A DNA stretch of 64,000 nt, from assembly GCA_012845835.1 (NCBI GenBank), contig JABAKD010000014.1, forward strand, positions 7,279,074 through 7,343,073, given 5' to 3'. The translations under genes and the position numbers were made by a program. The stretch comes from Undaria pinnatifida. Lineage: Eukaryota > Sar > Phaeophyceae > Laminariales > Alariaceae. The notes under the pieces were generated by a model. The model was not told the origin of the DNA and did not search any database. It saw only the letters and a list, made by a program, of their open reading frames with translations. Shown in pieces: positions 35,601 through 48,400 of this stretch (position 1 is the stretch's first letter; every line of letters starts with the position of its first letter).

Positions 35601-37824
35601 GCTTTGTCTTTTTCTTTGTTGTGTTCACTGGCTTTAGTTTTGAACCTCTTGAATTAATTATACGCTTTAGTGCTGTACCCGTCCTAGGTCATGCTCATTG
35701 CCGCCGGTACATAGATGATGAAGTATTTCCCCAAGCGACATCGATATGGGTTTGATGTTTGGCGAGTACCGTGAACCGTGTACCTGGCACTTGATATGTT
35801 TTACTCCACAGTTGTTCCATTGCTGAATATATGATGGAAACTTCAGCAGTTTCCCTCCCTAGTTGATCTACCCTCCCACCACCCCCCTCCCCTCCCTCCT
35901 TTCTGATCCCCCCATCCCTGCCCTTCCCCCTCTCCTCCCCCCCCGCTTCCTGTCTCCCCCCTCCTCTCTTTATTCTTATTATTCAGGTTCTGTGCGCGGT
36001 GATGTTGACCTTGATGACATGGACATCGTCGACCAGCAGCGTGGCCCCATGGGAATGTTTGAAGCATCGGTCGCCCAGGGAGAGGGTGAGTATTATGCAG
36101 CATTTCTTGTCTTTCATGCGTTGTATGTACAGCGCGATGAGTTCGTGTCCATTTTTAGCACAACCAAAAAGCGGTATTCGCGATAAGTGAAAGTAAGTGC
36201 GAGGGAAGAAATACTGCGGGGTACCTGGTACAATCGAGTCAGCCCTTCCTGGCCGCTGTAGCGAATGAGAAGTAACACACAGTCAATCTAGTGTAATATA
36301 TTAAAAGCGTACGAATAGACTATCTGTTCCGCCGGCCGGATTTGTTCTTTCTGTGCAGTAGCTGTATATGACAATCATTGTTGGACGGCCAGCACGACAA
36401 TACCATGCTATACTTTGATACTGCTAAAATCGATTACCACAGCAATATTCCGTCTTGTTCTGTAGTTTTTCTTTTGTACTTTTGATTTGGTCGAGACTGA
36501 TCCCCCCCCCCATTCCTCTCCAAAGCGGGGTATATTTCGCATGAGAAACGCTTGATCGACGTTAATATGTCGAATCGGAAAACGTCAGTGTGTGTGGCAC
36601 TGCTACATTTCTACATAATCAATGTTCTCACCCTCTCCACGTCTTGTCAAGCACGGATAGTCGATATCGTTATTATATTATTGATTTTGGTTTTCCCGTA
36701 TTTCCTTTTACAAGCTACCACACATTTTTTCTGTTTGTTACTGTATTGACCCCCCTCCCCTCTCTTTGGAACATGGCTAGCCAATATTCGCTTTCATTTT
36801 CTTGTATTCCGCTTTGGAGGCGAACAATTTTTCATACATAGTTCTCTCGTATTCTCGATTTCAAGCGAACCTTTATTTATATTTTCCGTGCCTTCCACCC
36901 CCCCCAAAAAAAACTGTTCGCGAACATGGGTAGTCGACGTCACTGCTATTTTTCTCGCATTATTTTTTTAATTGAACCCTTTTTCGTTTTGCTTACCGTT
37001 TCTAATCCCCTCATCCTCTTCCGCCCCCCTCCTCCTCCGCCCCCGCCCCCGTCTCCCCAGCTCTCCTTTGCCCCCTCCCTCCCTCTCCGTTCTTCTCGCC
37101 GTCCCTCTCTCTCCCCTTGAAAGCAGGGCTGGCGTACGAGACATCCTTCCTCCCCACGGTATGCCCGGCCGAAGACTGCGACGACAACAGTTCCAACGCT
37201 GAGAAGAGCGAGACAGAAGAGGAGGAGGAGGAGCAGGAGGAACCTGTTATCGCCCGGTCTGTCACCTCCTCGTCGCAAAGGGGTGACTCCCAGGTTTTAT
37301 TGTCAAGGGTAACAGAAGTAGTAGAAGACGCCCCGGTCACATTGGTAGTTCCGCCTGTCAAAGTAACGCATTGTTCAAAAGATAGTTCCGAGAAGCGTTC
37401 CGAGAAAAATTGCGAGAAGAAAATGGAGAGCAAACGCGGGAAAAAATCCGAGAAATGCCTCGAGAAAAAATGCGAGATGCATCCGGAGAAGCGTTTCGAC
37501 AAAATATCTGACACAAATTCCGATAAAATTTCCACTTTCGATAAATATTCTGAAGAAAAACCCGAGAAAAATTCCGATAACAAATACAAGAAGCGTTCCG
37601 AAAAAAAATCAGAGAAAATACAAACAAAGCGTTTAGAGAAACATTCCAAGAGAAAACCCGATATGCGTTCCGAGAAGAGCTGTTTGGGAGTTGTAGATTA
37701 CGTAGCGCGGAGGACGCGAAGCAGCCCAGGAAGGCCTTTCGCCAACCGTACGGCCCATGTCAGCAGAGCTAAGAGCTTAAAGGTGAAAGCGGGAGAAGCA
37801 GAGCTCCGAGTTGGTATAGGGTAG
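32672..37824 (+). CDS. Unrecognised acidic-repeat/Lys-rich-tail protein, copy 2 (954 aa)
   Basis: Exons 32672-33108, 33491-35121, 35987-36085 and 37127-37824 (2,865 nt, in frame). Domain order is as in copy 1: duplicated SEARPFLFVFKAG module, Asp/Ser repeat region, compact middle, Ser/Ala and poly-Gly linkers, then the poly-Glu to SEK-repeat tail. Length changes relative to copy 1 all keep the frame: +3 nt in exon 1, +9 nt in exon 2 (one more Asp codon and two more Gly codons among them), -18 nt at the start of exon 3 and +3 nt in exon 4. Splice sites are kept, with donor GTGAGT where copy 1 has GTAAGC. Two open copies with only frame-preserving indels suggest both are constrained. Identity is very high even in introns. 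No known family recognised. Confidence 0.72.
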
Positions 37825-39478
37825 ATCTATTAGTGAAGGAGATGTATAGTATATATGTGAAGAAAAAAAACTTACATGAAAAAGAAAGAAAACGAATAGA
37901 CAAATAAAAGGAAACCAAGCATAGAGAGGGTCCGTAGGCTTGCATGGTACTATCTGTGTAAACGTAAAAAAATGTAACTTTAAAAAAAGAGAGAGTCGGT
38001 AGATTTGCATAGCACTATTATACAAGGAGTGTGGTGGTGTTTCGTGCACAACGTTGTCTACAAAGGGCATCATGGGCGACATCAAGGTGAGACGAGGAAT
38101 TTGGGGGGCGTTTTACGTACATTGTCTATTGGTTGGTAGGGGTGCACTCGTACAGTAGTATACAAACAGGCATTGTTATAGGTAGGGGTCGATACAACCC
38201 CCTCCCCCCTGTGTACACGGGCTCCGAACCGTATCAACGCCCACTACCTCGTAGAAACCTCTCACTGTATTCCCCCTCTGGTGCATATAGATTCCCTCTT
38301 CCGGCCTCCGCCGACTATCTGATCCAGCGCACATGATTTCTGCGCTTTACGTATGGTATGTACCTGGTATATGTACAGCCATGGTCCCGCGTTAGTGCGG
38401 TACTGTACCCTTTAGTGCGAGGTCCCAGTTTAGTGCGGTGAACATCGCGTGACACGACCTCGTCCTACAGAGTACTATGCTATGCCGCACTATACCGGGA
38501 TAGCTCGGGGTCCCAGTTTAGTGCGGGTATTGTCGTCTGGCAATGCACCGCACTATAGAGGGACCACCACTACTGTACTACTGTATGTATGTATCCAAAT
38601 ATCAAGAATCGGCTATATATCGTGCATGCGGGGGGCCCCCATGATTCACATACAGGCATAACGAGGTCGATATCTGATTGGTACGGATCAGTCGAACAAT
38701 CGCTGCGGTCCCCTCCCATTTTTCTAGACTTGAAGCATAACAAACTCGGGGGAGATTCCGCAGTGATTGTCGGTCGGGGTCGGTGGGGAACCTGTACCGT
38801 ACGATAAACCTTGGGGGGGGGTACTTTATTGGGGAGTCATTTTGGCGCGGTTGTAGACGTTGCTGTGGTTTGGCTTTCATGTATACGGGGGGGGGAGGGG
38901 GGGTCGTAGACCGTAGCTGGGGGGGGGTAAGGTAGGGTAAGTTGTTTGTGGCTAGGTAGATACGATTGGCTATGAGAGCACGGACGCGTGTTTTCTTGGG
39001 GGGACCGGACGTGTAGGGAAAGCTTTTTGGTAGTTAGAGACGAATAGCATTTTCTACGGGGGGTCGGGTAGGAGTTTTTGAGCGTATGTACTATAGATAC
39101 AAACGAGATTTTTGGGGGGTAAGGTAGGGTGAGGTTTTCTTACGTACGTAACACGAGTGGTGGTATTTTTTAGGGGCTAAGGAAGGGTAAGTGTTTTGTT
39201 CGCAGGTAAATGCGAATGACAACTTTTCTATGAGAGCATGCACGCGTGTTTTCTTAGGGGGAAGGCGGGGTAAAGTAGGGCAATTTGTAAGTTGTTTTGT
39301 AGGAAGGTAGAGACGAATGGATATCATCGAATGGCATTTTTTCTATGAGAGTATGGACGAGTGTATTCTTGGGGGGGTGGGGGGGTAAAGTAGAGCAATT
39401 TGTTATTTATTTGTTTTGTAGGTAGGTAGAGACGAATGGATATCATCGCTAACGGAGGCACGGACGCGTGTCTTCTAG
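37825..39478. other. Gene-free stretch, unit 2
   Basis: Equivalent of 16,206-18,210: the GGTCCC/TAGTGCGG inverted-repeat element at 38,385-38,566 and degenerate GACGAATGG / GACGCGTGTTTTCTT repeats at 38,880-39,470. The 470-bp insertion of unit 1 is absent. Confidence 0.5.
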
Positions 39479-39662
39479 AGGTGATGGCATTTGTCCCGCT
39501 TCCATTCCGTTCGGAAAGGTTGTGGTGACCGGGAAAGATCGATGCCTCCACGTGGCCCCGGTTGGAGAAGCCAGGGAGGGTTTCGTTAGCCTTGACCTTC
39601 CTCAGGCCGAGCTGAACGCGATCAAAAGCACGAGAACGATACAAGAGGAGCAGAAGATATGA
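39479..39662 (+). CDS. Exon-like conserved ORF of unknown function, unit 2
   Basis: Same frame as 18,211-18,457, with GDGICPASIPFGKVVVTG and GEAREGFVSLDLPQAEL, ending at an early TGA after EEQKI. It follows the same acceptor-like GTCTTCTAG. Several substitutions against unit 1 are non-synonymous, so constraint is uncertain. Confidence 0.3.
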
Positions 39663-39942
39663 GGAGGAGACTAAATGGTGTTGTTGTTGTCGTTGGGATA
39701 CGAGATTAAAAAATGCTGTTTTTTCCAGTGGAGGCGTTCGAAGCGCTGAGCCCATAACGGGGCAGGTATATGGGCGGTTGGTGGTACCTAGTTTCATTTT
39801 GTAAAATACTGTTGTGAGAGCTGTGCATGTTTTTTGGTGGAATTGTGAATAGGAAACGTGCCATACTTTGGTGGGGTTGTAACTATTGTGTTTTGCTTAT
39901 GTTTTCCCTCCAACAAGCTGGAATCTTGATAGATATTTCAAT

Positions 39943-40090
39943 TATATAAAAATATTTCAAGGACGTCAGCCGTGAGTTCGACGAATTTCGGGTCAATACT
40001 CATCTTTGCAAGCTTCGTTGTTGTTACTTGTAATATACTATGTGGGTGAGTTTCTTCATAATGCGAGGGGCCATATTGTTATGTTAAAAA
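39943..40090. mobile_element. GACGTCAGCCGTGAGTTCG-family copy in unit 2
   Basis: Begins near AAAAATATTTCAAGGACG, contains TTTCGGGTCAATACTCATC and ends in an A- and AC-rich stretch. Unit 1 lacks it at the equivalent site (about 18,717). Closely related to 49,738-49,880 and 49,952-50,070. Confidence 0.5.
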
Positions 40091-40274
40091 ACAAAAACAC
40101 ACACATATATATACGAGTGTATACAAATTTTGTAAAAAATAATTTACCCGCCGACAATGTCAAAACTCAAATATCGATCCCAATTATTTCTTATCAACAC
40201 GTGCCTGTTTTGGTTTTTGTTTAAAGTATGAAATGAATTTTTATATTTGTAATCGGATGTTATCGTGGAAACTG

Positions 40275-40640
40275 TCCGCCCTCGATATCGGTACCCGACA
40301 CCCGGTAAGGTCGGTACGAACTCGCTAGGTACCGGTACCTGTCACTTTCGGTTAGTGCGGTACGATTTCGATACCCGTCGCCCGGGTACCGAAGTACGCT
40401 CGGCCACAATGCCGGGGGTACGGGTATTTGTTCGGTATGGGATCGATACTTGTACCCGACACTCCGGTAAGTGGGGTACGAATTTGATACCGGTACCCGA
40501 TACTTCGGTAACTTCGGTATAAACTCGATACCGGTACCCGACACATCGGCAAGTTCGGTAAGTCCCACAATACCGGTGTGTACCCAACACGACGGTAAGT
40601 TCGGCACTGCTTAAGTACGGGTACTGGGCACTTCGGTAAG
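40275..40640. repeat. GGTACCGGTACCC minisatellite, unit 2
   Basis: Counterpart of 18,840-19,230 with the same partly palindromic unit (ATACCGGTACCCGACAC, TCGGTAAGTTCGGTA). Confidence 0.7.
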
Positions 40641-43600
40641 TTCACTATACCCCACATAATATAAACACTCTTGGTACCAGTATGCCCCATCGTCGAAGAC
40701 AACCTTGCTACATACTGTTACTAGTATATCGTCTTCTAAAAATCAACCAGTTGATCGTTTAGCCCCTTTTATACCCCTATGCCAAGTCTCTACAGCCTGG
40801 TTCACGTTAAAAGCCCCACATGTATTACCCGGCGAATGTCCATGCCGTTTGTTAGATTCAGGCCGTGAATTTTTGCCACGTCTTCTTCTGTGTGCCCTTG
40901 CGAAGACCTCACCCGATGTTGTTTCTTTGTTTTTTTACCTTATCTTTCGTCAGTTGAGGTTTTTCAGAAAATGTGGACCACCTTAGCCCAAATAATTTCG
41001 GCGAAAAAAAAGAAGCAAAACCCGAAGGTCAGACCTCGGGATGGCCATGGGCACGTAGAACACGTGTGCAAAACTTCAGGGTCTATCTCTGATAAACGGC
41101 GTGGACATTTAGATTTTTGTGCGTAAAAATGAGTAAGCTACGTTATTGCCTTCAAATTACATGGTTTTAGTGTAGCATCCAGTTTTTCGCTAGATTCTGA
41201 TTAGCGTTGAACACAGGCAGGTCAGATGTTCGATAATCTGCGCGAAAAAAATTACAGACATGCCTTGAAGTTCGTACCTCCAACCGGTTCGTGCAAAATG
41301 CGGCGCGTTTTTTTTCTCGCCCCTGCCGCTTGGAAAAAGCCTGAATATTATTGAAAAATTTGAAGGCTCGCCACATTGGTCGACATGAGTTTCGCTCCTA
41401 GAGACAGCCTGAGGCCGTAAAAAACAAACTGGCCATGCCACCCTCTTCCATTGGTCATGGGGGTCAAAGTATGATGCCATATATTCACTCTTTGACTAGA
41501 TATTATTGCGAGCGGCAATCGTGGGGAAGATAATTTGGGCTGTTTCACTTCCCGCACCATTTCGAGCCGGGAACAATGGTAAAGAACACCAGAATTAACG
41601 CAGGCTGCAGCACGGTATTCAGGGGGGGACTACGGTCAAAGAGAGGGGTGTCCCCCATGGAATAGACCCCTCTTGACTTAACGGCCCTCTCTTAGATATT
41701 TACTATTTAACTCAGTGTGAGAATGACCCCATACTATTTCTAAGTAGTTAACGTGGGTGCACTTCAGTGTGTCAAGATAATTTCACCTCCGTTAAACCGT
41801 TGTTTCTCTTTTAATGAGCTCCCTTAAGCCCGTAGCCTCCACTGCACCAGGTACTGCTGCACATCCTACGAAGTGCTTGAAACGACGTTTTCTTGTGTTG
41901 CGTAGCTCTTCGGCAGCTAACTCTGCTTTGAGTTGGCCTTTTGTTTTTTGTGATGCATATCGCAGCGCGGAGGATTCATTGCCTATATAGAGATTCGTTC
42001 GGCGCGCACATACACGAAATGCCATGTTTTTTTTATTCCTAAGCATTGGGACAACCTCGGACGTGCGATATATATACACATATTGCAAAGCTAACCCACG
42101 AAAGCAGGAACGCACGGCAGAGTGCACGGTAAACGCCACACCCATCTGCAGCTGTGCCCTATGAAGCTGTCTAAGGGAATGATTGGGGGTTAGGGATAGA
42201 GGTACAATAGTGTGTAGGGTTGGGGTTTGGCGGTGTGCCTGTCTCGGCTCTTTCAGCTACAGATGACAAAATGTGGTTGCAACCTGTGAGGCTCTCCCCC
42301 TGCCCCCGTCAACCCTCACCCTCCCCCCCCAAAACATCCCCTCCTCGCCCCCGCCCCCACCCACCCATCCTTGTATTCACACCATCTGTCTAGAGTTTGG
42401 TGTGTATAAACACAAAAATACATGTATCGGGCGGAAGAAGGGAAGACACCCTCTCCCTCCCCTGCGGCATCCCGCTCCCGCCCCGCCGGCTGTGGAAGGT
42501 GGGCAGCGGTATCTATGGCTGGTGTCGTCGTGCGCATGTGTGTACCGAGCGGGAGACACAGATAGACATAACGCAAAAAAGGTACAGCTTCAGTAACTTT
42601 GTTAGGGCATTTATTTTATCCTTTTATATTTTTTGGGACCCACTTATAACGACCCCCCCCCAAAAAGCAACTAAGGCGGTCTTTTCAGAGAGCCTACTAC
42701 TGTCTGGTAAGAGCGAGCAACAGCATGGGTATCACCATGCTTTGCGCGTATCGTAGGTAGTACATGGTACCCAGGTCCTTGCAGTGCTGTGCGGATACCC
42801 CGGTAGCCCCCGCCTGCTTGGTGTGGCCGAAGCTGTAACCACAACTAGTCATATTCTTCCGACATTTTTTTCGTCTGAAGCGCCAAATGGGTAATAATGT
42901 GATGCCAATAATTTGCATTGTTGTATTGTTGTACGACACGCGTGTTGGCTTCAGCACACCATTCGTTGTAGAAGTGATATTGTATGGTTGGCCGCTCTGC
43001 TGACCGTGTGCCAGAACGCACATACATGCTATCATACCGTAGACGTGTGCACGCCGTTTCTTCTCCATTGTTAAGGCTCCTTCCTCACTTCAGAGGAGCT
43101 CTTATCTTATTTAATGTATGACTATTAATATTAAAACACAAAGAATAAACCTTGAGAAAAAAACTGAACGTGCAATCTGACGAACAGCCCCGTGGTCTTG
43201 CAATACAAAGCACAACCAGCTTGTTTCCGACGATTTTGGGTCAAGGCTCCCCGCCATCCGGAAAATGCTTACTGTACGCCGAAAAGTGCTACCCTCTAGT
43301 ATCGAGTCAGGGGTCAGAAGTTACGGGTTTCGACGTTTTCGCGCTCGCGCTTTTGGACCGAACACCAACACTCGCTGTTATTGTGTCGATTCGTGCATCT
43401 TCCAATGAACGTTGGGCGGCTTAAGGCCAGTATCATCTTCGGCATACGTGAGCAAAACATGGCAAGGACTACCGTACGATATAAACGTATTTTTTTCGGG
43501 CCAAGAAGTTTCTGAACGACGGGGTTCCTTAACACAAAATCTTGGGAAGGAATGCCATTCTTGGTTTCCTCTACTGCTGACTGTATTATTACTTGTTTTA

Positions 43601-45426
43601 TGACCATGAAAGGCCATCGGCTTTGAAAATCGGTTTCCTTTCCATTTTCAGTTTACTCAAAACATCCGTGTGGGGGGGGAGGCATCGAGTAGTTGATCAA
43701 GTCAAGCACCTTGCAGGGCAAAAGAGTGTTGCGCCTTTAACGTCGTATGGCACGTGTCGCACAGTACATTGCAATTACTAGCACTATTGGTATTAGTATT
43801 ACTAGACAGTAGATAAAAGCGAACTTCTTCTCGCCTGCTTGATCGCTGTACCCTGCGCTTTATGATGGGCATGTGTGTCTCGTCTTCATCAGTCTTGACA
43901 CAATAAACCGATTTCTATATGCCCAACGATGTAACAGACGTAAAACGAACAGTGGACTCAGGCTACTAACAGCAAGAATGCTGAACCCTGCTGCTCAATA
44001 CAAATGAAGGCGCGGGGGAGGGACGGCACTTGTGGCCATGGCTTGTCCACAAACTAAAAAGTAAACGTGAGATAAAAAAGGCAACAAAACGAAACAAGAT
44101 ATAAAAAAGGGGGGTACCCTTATTTTCACTTTTTTTTTCAGAGTGTAGGCCTCTCGCGCGATCGGCTCTATGAACATAACCGCTCACCATTGCAAATGAA
44201 CTTCAAATGTTTCGTTGGCACGGCGCAAAAATCAACACAATCCTCCCCATGTTGGCGGTGCATGCTCTGAAACCGAAAAGCACGGAAGCTCAACGTTGCA
44301 GGAAAATAATGTGGTCCACGTCAGTGTAGTGGGGACTGCACATATGTTAAGAGTTAAGAGTACGGAGCGGCATGCTTGTGATATATTCACAATAAACCGT
44401 TCATCGCACATAGAGTTCGGTATACCCGCCGCCCGTTGGTATGATTGCCATCGCATGCGATATGCTCGATAAAAGCCAGGCCATGGGGGCCGGGAAAGAC
44501 AAACGTGAACACTTCCAGTACAGTAGCTGTGGCCACACGGCTTGTCTACAATATCAACAAGCGAGATATAAAACAAAAGTCATTCGAACGGAGTTGAGCT
44601 GGAAAGTGAAAATGCTGCCAAAAAAACAAAACCAAAAAGTCATGGGGCAGACACGTCACTTGCGTGTTTTTGCTCGTTTGACACCTGAGAACATGGGGAA
44701 CCATCACAGCCTCTTGTCGCTCCACCTCACGTCGGCACCAAACCGCCTGTGTCCACGAGATACTGCTGTTGAATATATCAGTCGTAGGTACAAAAAAAAC
44801 ACACCGAGTGGCAATGAAAAGAGTCTTCCCATTGGTCTTTCACCCCTGCTCCCCTTTTCTGTTCCCGTGTTCTCCCACCTCTCCTGCGATCTCCTCTGTC
44901 TGTCCCTCTCTGAGGCACGAAACGGTACAGGTGCACGAGACCTTTTATGAGAGGCGTCACCACAGTTACATACGGTGCAGGAGCTCCGTATCTGACCATA
45001 AATCGAACTCAGAAAAGAATAAAAGTGTCACCCTAACCCGATGAGGAGGCGTTATCTTGTGATACTACCACGTACCTATACACACAACAACGCTGCAACA
45101 CCCAAACACTCAAACGGTATTACAGCGATATTGACTAGTTTAGTTGTCTAATGCAGGAGCCCCATCAGCCATCAAACAAGGGGTACTGTACCTGTAGCGT
45201 AGCACGCGCCTCCTCTCTTCCCCCCCCCCCTTTCAAACAAGGGGTACTGTACCTGTAGCGTAGCACGCGCCGGCTCTCTTCCCCCCCCCCCTTTCTTCCC
45301 CTCCCCTCTTCCCTCCTTTTCTCCCCCCCCCCCCTCTTTCAATATACCAGGCAAAATGACAATAGTCGTATTAACAGAAGGCGATACGTCCCCAGCAATG
45401 CTGTGCTCCTTTGGTCTAGGTTAGGG
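40641..45426. other. Gene-poor tail of unit 2 and junction with unit 3
   Basis: No supported gene. C-rich runs at 42,300-42,370 and, near the junction, a duplicated stretch of about 60 bp (CAAACAAGGGGTACTGTACC at about 45,173 and 45,235) followed by C runs. Unit 1's SINE-like and TIR insertions are absent here, which provides the empty sites. Confidence 0.5.
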
Positions 45427-48400
45427 TCAGTAGCCCACCGTGACGCAGCTAATTGCGATGATCATGTCGTCTCCTACATCTGCAAGTGCAATCAACGGGT
45501 AGGGGGGGGAGGGGGGTACGGGAAGAGGGGGGGGGGGGGTACTCATTTCATGCATAGCCGTAGTCATAATTAAGACTGTAGTGGTATGACCCTCCCATCC
45601 CTACACTTTCGGGACGGAGCAGTTCGATTTTCACCGACCAGGGGAGCATCGCGTACGCCAACCGCGAAGCGCCGTGAGGTGTTCGGCGAGTCACATAACG
45701 GGTGAGTTGCATCCTACTAAGAACCACAGTGCTTGTGAGGCGGACTTCCGCACTTTGCGCGCACTTGCTTGCACATCGGACGACTAGTTTTAATGAATGT
45801 ATTTGTTTCCTGGTGTGGCCACTTCACAGAGACAGCAAATGAGGATAAAACACTTGGAATTTGTGCGGGATATTCTCGGTCGTAAAATGATGAATTAAGG
45901 GTTTGGCGGTTGGGAGATGTGACAGCTATTAACAGAAGGTGCTGCAGATCAATAAAAGGTCGTCCCTATGGTTCATGGGCTAAAAAAGTTATAGTATCCC
46001 CCCTCCCCCGTCACGGCGTTACGATTTATAATAGCAGTTGTTCCCTTTTGTTCCCATTTGGCCTGGTAAGCGTTATCGCCTGCCTGAACGAACATTCCGT
46101 TTCCCCTTCGGCCAGAAGGCACCCGGCCGACAGCAAACACCTATAAATAGTACCAGAGATTAGCATGTAAAGCAACCCTCGTGTGAGTGAGTGGCCAGCA
46201 CAGAGCCCGTGGCACCCCTGCATTTGTAGCAGTAGTTGGGCCCTAGGTCCATGCTGCCTAATGTTACTACACTAACTCCACCGCTTTCATTTACTTTCAA
46301 CAAACACGACCCAAAGCTGTACCTGGTAAGAGCGGGCGACTGTTGATACCAGCGAATGCGACTGTCCAAGTTGCAGGGGACGCATGCTACGATAGAGGCA
46401 ATACATTTCGGCAAAATTATTTTTTGAACGACGGGGCAACGCTTTTACAAGTGGAAACCCTTTAGGGGGACAAAATTACTCAAAGTTAGTGTAGGGGGGG
46501 GTTGTGGGGCTCCAAAGGGGTTGACCCCGAATCGTCGAAACATTTTTCAAAAAGTGCATGCCGTTTTGTGCATGCCTAGACCATGGGTTTGTCCATAAGG
46601 TCGCAATATCAGTTTATTCAAAACCAGGTTTTGGGTGGGGTAGGAGTACTTTTATCAAGTGAGGATAGGAATAGTAGCAGCAGGTGGCAGTCCTGGCGCC
46701 AAAGAAACGGACCCACCCCCCTTCCAGATGGCTGAAGCCCTTTACTAGATTACTTGATAAAAATAACCAGGTGATTTCAACAGCGGAGCAATGCGACAAA
46801 TTCACCAACCAACAGACACACAACTTGGCGACAACTATTAATACATTACTACTTTTCATGATACACAATATCCATTTTCTTTCAGCATGGTTGTACATAC
46901 GAGTAATTTACCATACCATAACGATCCGTACGGTGTCTAAGCGCTTGATATTAATTCCAAGCGACAGCTATGCCATTCTAACACACGTCTTCTAACAAGA
47001 AATGCCCACTCCATTAATAAACACGGCTGAAAGCTCTCGCCGTTGAGCAGGGTATCGTACACCAAACTTTTATATCGTTCCGAAAGAAGAGAGTCTTCGT
47101 GTCTTGCTTGCTTGATTTTTTGTTTTACTTGCCCGTGCAATGCACTATATTGCTGTAGAGGGGCAAAGGCGCATCGGTGGGTTCGAAGAAAACGCCTCTA
47201 ACAGGGAAAACACTAGAAAAAACGTGAATAAACTGCTTTGAAAAAAAAAAAAAGCTTTACGGGGCGTATCCTACTTGGAAAACCATACTGGTGTTGTATG
47301 CAGCAGCCACTGAGTTCGTCACCTCCCAACTCCGGCAATTCCATGCCGCTGGACGCCCTCATGCCTCCCGCTTGGAACTCCACCGGCAACAGCTGGCCGT
47401 ACGGGAAAACTCGCTTAATCGCCTCCACGTCCACATCCTCCTGTGGAAAACCGTGCGAGCGAAAAGCCGGGCGCCGCGGTCAGGACAACGAAAGAGAAGT
47501 AAAACCACCTATTACTAATTGATACTCTAAAGAGGTGAAGTAATAACCAGGAGTGTCTGTAACCTGGTGCTGAGGTCGGCACCTACCGGTTTAAAGCTGT
47601 AATCAGCCCTTCCCAGTATCTAGCGGTTATATCCGCAAATGTGTTCACGTCAAATGGCCGTACTCTGCTGCTCTGCTGCATGAAAAGTGTAGAAGTTCCA
47701 TTGAATACGGAGGCGTTTGTGTTTAGAAGACATGGGAGACGGAAAAGTAACCACCGTCGCTCGAGTACCATACCCGACGAATTTGGCACCGATTATATCC
47801 CGGTAAAAAAGTAAGGGTTCCATTGAATACGGAAACGTTTTGTTCAGGGGACAGGGGAGACGAAAAGGTAACCACCGTTGCCCGAGTACCTTACCCGACG
47901 AGTTTGGTACCGGTTATACCGGGCTAATAACCGGTAGCGGTTATTGTAATCAGTTATAACCGGGTTAACCAGGTTAACCGGGCCATAGCAGCTATCGGGT
48001 TATACCGATTATAGACATGATACTTACCGGGTATAGTCTCAAGAGACCGTACTATCGGACAAACGTGGAAGCACAGCTGTTCTCCACGATTCTTGCATGG
48101 AGAACACACACACCGCTGGAAATTGGAATTCGAGGTTCAGCAATGTTAGGGGTCGGGGGTACTGCTGCTACTGCTGCCTCTAATACTCATCACGATGGCA
48201 TTTGTACTACTGCTGCTTTTGTTGAACAAAATCCGCTTTTTAAAAATTTAACCTAGACTATCGTGTTGCTGCACGGCATCCGTATGCTTCTTGCTGTCAA
48301 ATATACGAAACAACACCAAAAAAGGTAAAACAGCACCCACCGCGAAATAAAATACAGATCACGAGCAGGTATAGTTCGCGCACCTCGGGCACCGGAACGG

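Larger units (their letters stand above)
23985..44912. repeat. Tandem segmental duplication, unit 2
   Basis: Second copy, with the same gene order and orientation as unit 1. It lacks two blocks of about 0.5 and 0.8 kb that units 1 and 3 keep in the last Lin0512 intron (unit 1 positions about 2,395-2,885 and 2,945-3,756). It carries a foreign 1.6-kb block at about 27,435-29,045 that replaces the second Lin0512 exon. By eye it is very close to unit 1 across the acidic-protein gene (about 32.4-38.8 kb) and clearly more divergent elsewhere. Confidence 0.9.
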
